Source of the DNA: CALRBF01 sp041164045
Lineage (GTDB): Bacteria; Patescibacteriota; Minisyncoccia; SW-4-49-11
NCBI GenBank assembly: GCA_041164045.1
Contig: JBEAQD010000017.1
Location: 1-15,906 of the forward strand
Direction of reading: 5' to 3'
DNA length: 15,906 nt
In this document: piece after piece, positions 12,986-15,906 of the stretch
Layout: each line of letters starts with the position of its first letter
Position numbering within the stretch: the stretch's first letter is position 1
The notes under the pieces: model-generated
Databases searched by the model: none
What the model was told of the DNA's origin: nothing
What the model saw: the letters and a program-made list of their open reading frames with translations, nothing else
Position numbers and translations under genes: made by a program

Positions 12986-15906
12986 ATGTCAGACTATATA
13001 AAAGCATATCAAGCATTAAATTTACAACAAAAGCAATCGGTAGATACTTTATTAGGACCGGTGATGGTAGTAGCAGGTCCTGGTTCTGGTAAAACTCAAC
13101 TGCTGTCTCTCAGAGTAGCTAATATTCTGCATACTCAAGATGTTGAGCCTGAGAATATTATTTGTCTTACATTTACCGATGCGGCTGCTTATAATATGAG
13201 ACAAAGATTGGCTTCTTTCATTGGCAAGCAAGCTTATAAAGTTAATATACATACTTTCCATAGTTTTGGACAGGCCTTATTAAAGGATTATACAGAATAT
13301 ACAGCAGGCATTGAAAGAATAGCTATTGATGATGTATTTATAGCTGAAATTATTGGAGACATTATAGCTAAATTACCATATAATCATATTCTGATTCCCA
13401 AAGGTTCAGACAGGAGTAAATTAATTCGGAATATAGCTAAAAGTATTAATTATCTCAAACAGGCAGGTCTCACTCCAGCTGAATATGAGAAAATTTTAGA
13501 GCAGAATCAATTGGAATATCAGCAAATTATTCCAATTATACAGGAAATCAGTAATATTTCTCTTAGGGGTAATAAAGAGAGATTAGATAAACTGAATAAA
13601 ATTCGTATTTTAGCTTTATCTATTCCGGATTTAGATACCAATAACTATTTCAAATCTTATGGTAATAGTCTAAAAAAATCTCTTATTGAAGCTTTAGAAG
13701 AGACTGAGTTATTAGAGAATAAATATACACCTATTTCTAAATGGAAAGATACTTATCTTATTAAAGGAAAAGATGGACAAAAGACTTTGATAGATGTAGA
13801 AAGAATAGATAAACAAAAAGCTATTGCTAAAATTTATCGGGAATATCAAGCTCATTTGGATGAGAATCAACTTTTAGATTTCTCAGATATGTTATTGAAT
13901 GCTCTTAGTTTACTTAAAGAAAATGAGGGGCTTAGAGATAAATTACAAAACAAATATCAATTTATATTGGTCGATGAGTTCCAGGATACTAATGAGGCTC
14001 AAATGCAATTAGTTCTGAGTCTGGTAGGAGATAATCCGGAACCTAATATATTAGTAGTGGGGGACGACGATCAGGCTGTATATGGATTTCAAGGAGCAGA
14101 TGTTTCTCATATGTTATCTTTTCAAAATAAATTTCCAACTGCCCAATTAATTGTACTTACCAAAAATTACCGCTCAAGACAAGAAATTTTAGATATTGCT
14201 AGAAATGTTATTATTCAAGGTAAAGATAGATTAGAAAATAGAATTGAAGTTTTAGAAAAAACTTTAGAGTCAGAAAAATTAAGACAAGATGGGGATCTGG
14301 CTTATTATGAATTCCAAAATCAAGCCCAAGAATATACTTGGATTGCAAGTGAGATAGAAGCATATCGCAAACAGCAAAAAGATTTATCAGAAATTGCTAT
14401 AATTGCGCGCAATCATAAATCTCTGGAGGCAATAGTGCCATTTCTGTCAGAATATGACCTGCCTATTGATTATGACAAACAATACAATTTATTAAATGAG
14501 ACTATAATTCATCAAGTAGTGGTGATGTTACAATTTGTTTATTCATTAACTCCAAGTCAGTCTCCTCGTAATGATTTATTACCTGAGATTTTGAGCTATC
14601 CATTTTGGGGTATTGATAAATTGACTATTTGGCAGTTTTTTCAAAAAAGAGATTATCAACAGACATATATTGAGAAATTATATACATCAGAATATACTTC
14701 TTTGAAAGAAATAGGTCAATTATTTTTGAACTTAGCAATTTTATCTGAATATGAAACAATCGAAGTGATTATTTTCAAACTCATAGGCTCAATTGATATT
14801 AATACAAACACGAATTCTAAATTCCATAATTATTATTTTGGTAATGATGCTTTTGATTCAGATCAGAATACTTATATTGCCAATTTGGCTAAAGTACAAG
14901 CTTTTATCCATAGTATAACTTCTTATAAAAAAGATAAAAGAATTACTTTATTAGATGGACTTAATACCATTAAGGCTTATCAAAATCAAGGAGGTATGAT
15001 GGTGAATCTATCTCTCAATAGTGGTCAGAACACAGTCAAATTAATGACAGCGCATAAAGTGAAGGGGCTAGAATTTGAGACAGTATTTGTAATAGGAGCA
15101 CATGCTCAAGGTTGGAGTAAAAAGGGCCCATCTTTCCCATATCCATTCCCATTGAATTTACCGATTGTACCAAGACAGGATTCGGAAGATGACTTTCTTA
15201 GATTGTTATTTGTAGCATTAACTCGTTCCAAGATTAATTTATTTATTACTAGTCATTTATATGATGAAAAAGGGAAAGAAAGAGTAGCTTTACCATATAT
15301 AGATTTTTTGAAGCCAAAACCAGCTCCTCAGATAGATGAGAAAAATTTAACTCAAGGTATCTTGAAATCTATACAACCAGAATCTCTACATTCACAAGAA
15401 ATTGCATTCTTAGAAGGAGTTGTGCAGAATTACAAATTAAGTGCTTCACACATTAATAAATTTTTAGATTTAGAATATGGAGGTCCACTTAGTGTTTTAG
15501 AGTCTGTTTTATTAAAATTTCCATCTATTGCCACTCCAGCTATGACTTATGGGAATATTCTACATAAAGTATTCCATTATATTTCTATACAAATGCAATC
15601 TAGTAAAACATTCACAGATTTAGATGATTTAGTAAATTTTGCAATCAAATCACTATATCAAGAAAAGTTAAGTGTAGAAGATACAGATTTGGTTTTGAAT
15701 AAAATCAAAGACAATTTACCTCAATTAATACAGTCTAAGCGAGATGAGTTTTTGATACCACATCAATCAGAATATAATTTGGGGGAATTATTTTTGGAAT
15801 TTGAAGGTGTGCCTTTGACTGGAATAATTGATAGAGTAGAAGAGCATTCTACACATTATACTGTAGTTGATTTTAAAACTGGAACCCCAATTTTAAGTTG
15901 GGATAA
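12986..15906 (+). CDS. UvrD/AddA-like helicase fused to a PD-(D/E)XK nuclease (3' end outside window)
   Basis: This superfamily 1A DNA helicase has a RecB/AddB-type nuclease domain; 973 codons are in the window and the frame is open at the right edge. Helicase motifs in order: Q-motif LNLQQKQSV (11-19), Walker A AGPGSGKT (30-37), Ia LTFTDAAAYNM (61-71), Ib HTFHSFG (89-95), II DEFQD (330-334), III GDDDQAVYGFQG (359-370), IV NYRS (394-397), V AHKVKGLEF (689-697) and VI ALTRSK (744-749). Nuclease motifs follow: His860 (GNILHKVFH), Asp949 (GIIDR) and Asp962-Phe-Lys964 (VVDFKTG). The likely role is double-strand-break end processing. Motif Ia (TDAA) departs from UvrD (TNKA). A partner subunit would be downstream, unseen. 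Confidence 0.92.
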   Translation, partial: MSDYIKAYQALNLQQKQSVDTLLGPVMVVAGPGSGKTQLLSLRVANILHTQDVEPENIICLTFTDAAAYNMRQRLASFIGKQAYKVNIHTFHSFGQALLKDYTEYTAGIERIAIDDVFIAEIIGDIIAKLPYNHILIPKGSDRSKLIRNIAKSINYLKQAGLTPAEYEKILEQNQLEYQQIIPIIQEISNISLRGNKERLDKLNKIRILALSIPDLDTNNYFKSYGNSLKKSLIEALEETELLENKYTPISKWKDTYLIKGKDGQKTLIDVERIDKQKAIAKIYREYQAHLDENQLLDFSDMLLNALSLLKENEGLRDKLQNKYQFILVDEFQDTNEAQMQLVLSLVGDNPEPNILVVGDDDQAVYGFQGADVSHMLSFQNKFPTAQLIVLTKNYRSRQEILDIARNVIIQGKDRLENRIEVLEKTLESEKLRQDGDLAYYEFQNQAQEYTWIASEIEAYRKQQKDLSEIAIIARNHKSLEAIVPFLSEYDLPIDYDKQYNLLNETIIHQVVVMLQFVYSLTPSQSPRNDLLPEILSYPFWGIDKLTIWQFFQKRDYQQTYIEKLYTSEYTSLKEIGQLFLNLAILSEYETIEVIIFKLIGSIDINTNTNSKFHNYYFGNDAFDSDQNTYIANLAKVQAFIHSITSYKKDKRITLLDGLNTIKAYQNQGGMMVNLSLNSGQNTVKLMTAHKVKGLEFETVFVIGAHAQGWSKKGPSFPYPFPLNLPIVPRQDSEDDFLRLLFVALTRSKINLFITSHLYDEKGKERVALPYIDFLKPKPAPQIDEKNLTQGILKSIQPESLHSQEIAFLEGVVQNYKLSASHINKFLDLEYGGPLSVLESVLLKFPSIATPAMTYGNILHKVFHYISIQMQSSKTFTDLDDLVNFAIKSLYQEKLSVEDTDLVLNKIKDNLPQLIQSKRDEFLIPHQSEYNLGELFLEFEGVPLTGIIDRVEEHSTHYTVVDFKTGTPILSWD

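Noticed and set aside
1..15906. UGA read as glycine or tryptophan (genetic codes 25 or 4)
   Set aside because: All long genes are full length with no in-frame TGA, glycine uses GGN and tryptophan uses TGG at conserved positions.

Overview
This is an AT-rich stretch of a compact bacterial genome with standard stop-codon reading. It carries housekeeping genes packed into short operons, almost no Shine-Dalgarno sequences, and proteins trimmed to their core domains. Several proteins look like those of the Candidate Phyla Radiation (Patescibacteria): a small four-cysteine bL28, a CTP synthase with a GLECDQDMGNYERF-type motif, and a UvrD-like helicase fused to a PD-(D/E)XK nuclease. That placement is an inference. 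UGA cannot be a sense codon, because no long gene contains one in frame, so the recoded Gracilibacteria and Absconditabacteria are excluded. Both uL1 and bL9 are present, although some CPR lineages are reported to lack one or the other.

Layout. (1) 1-1919, minus strand: a zinc/manganese-type ABC importer, with binding protein (znuA-like), ATPase (znuC-like) and the start of the permease (znuB-like), running off the left edge. Its promoter carries a perfect TTGCAA-centred palindrome between -35 and -10. (2) 2013-2651, plus: a SanA-family envelope protein, divergent from znuA and probably leaderless. (3) 2654-3458, minus: an HD-domain phosphohydrolase downstream of bL28 (rpmB). (4) 3549-6545, plus: an M50 membrane metalloprotease, acylphosphatase, bL9 and CTP synthase. 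Its promoter overlaps the rpmB promoter back to back. (5) 6546-6898: a palindromic REPIN/MITE-like element about 260 bp long. (6) 6899-8113: rplK and rplA, ended by a perfect 17-bp-stem terminator. (7) 8114-12369: a regulatory region with two DnaA-box-like sites and a NrdR-box-like palindrome, then nrdA and nrdB. The small subunit closely resembles the chlamydial (class Ic) type but has the Asp and Tyr of ordinary di-iron tyrosyl-radical enzymes. (8) 12480-12899: an unrecognised 139-residue ORF with its own promoter, a structured leader and the only strong Shine-Dalgarno in the window. (9) 12986 to the right edge: the helicase-nuclease.

The genes cover metal uptake, ribosome assembly, CTP and deoxynucleotide synthesis, and recombinational repair. 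I see no defence island, CRISPR array, tRNA or rRNA gene. The least explained items are the compound inverted-repeat element at 6563-6822, the structured leader plus orphan ORF at 12302-12899, and the clustered regulatory sites in front of nrdA.
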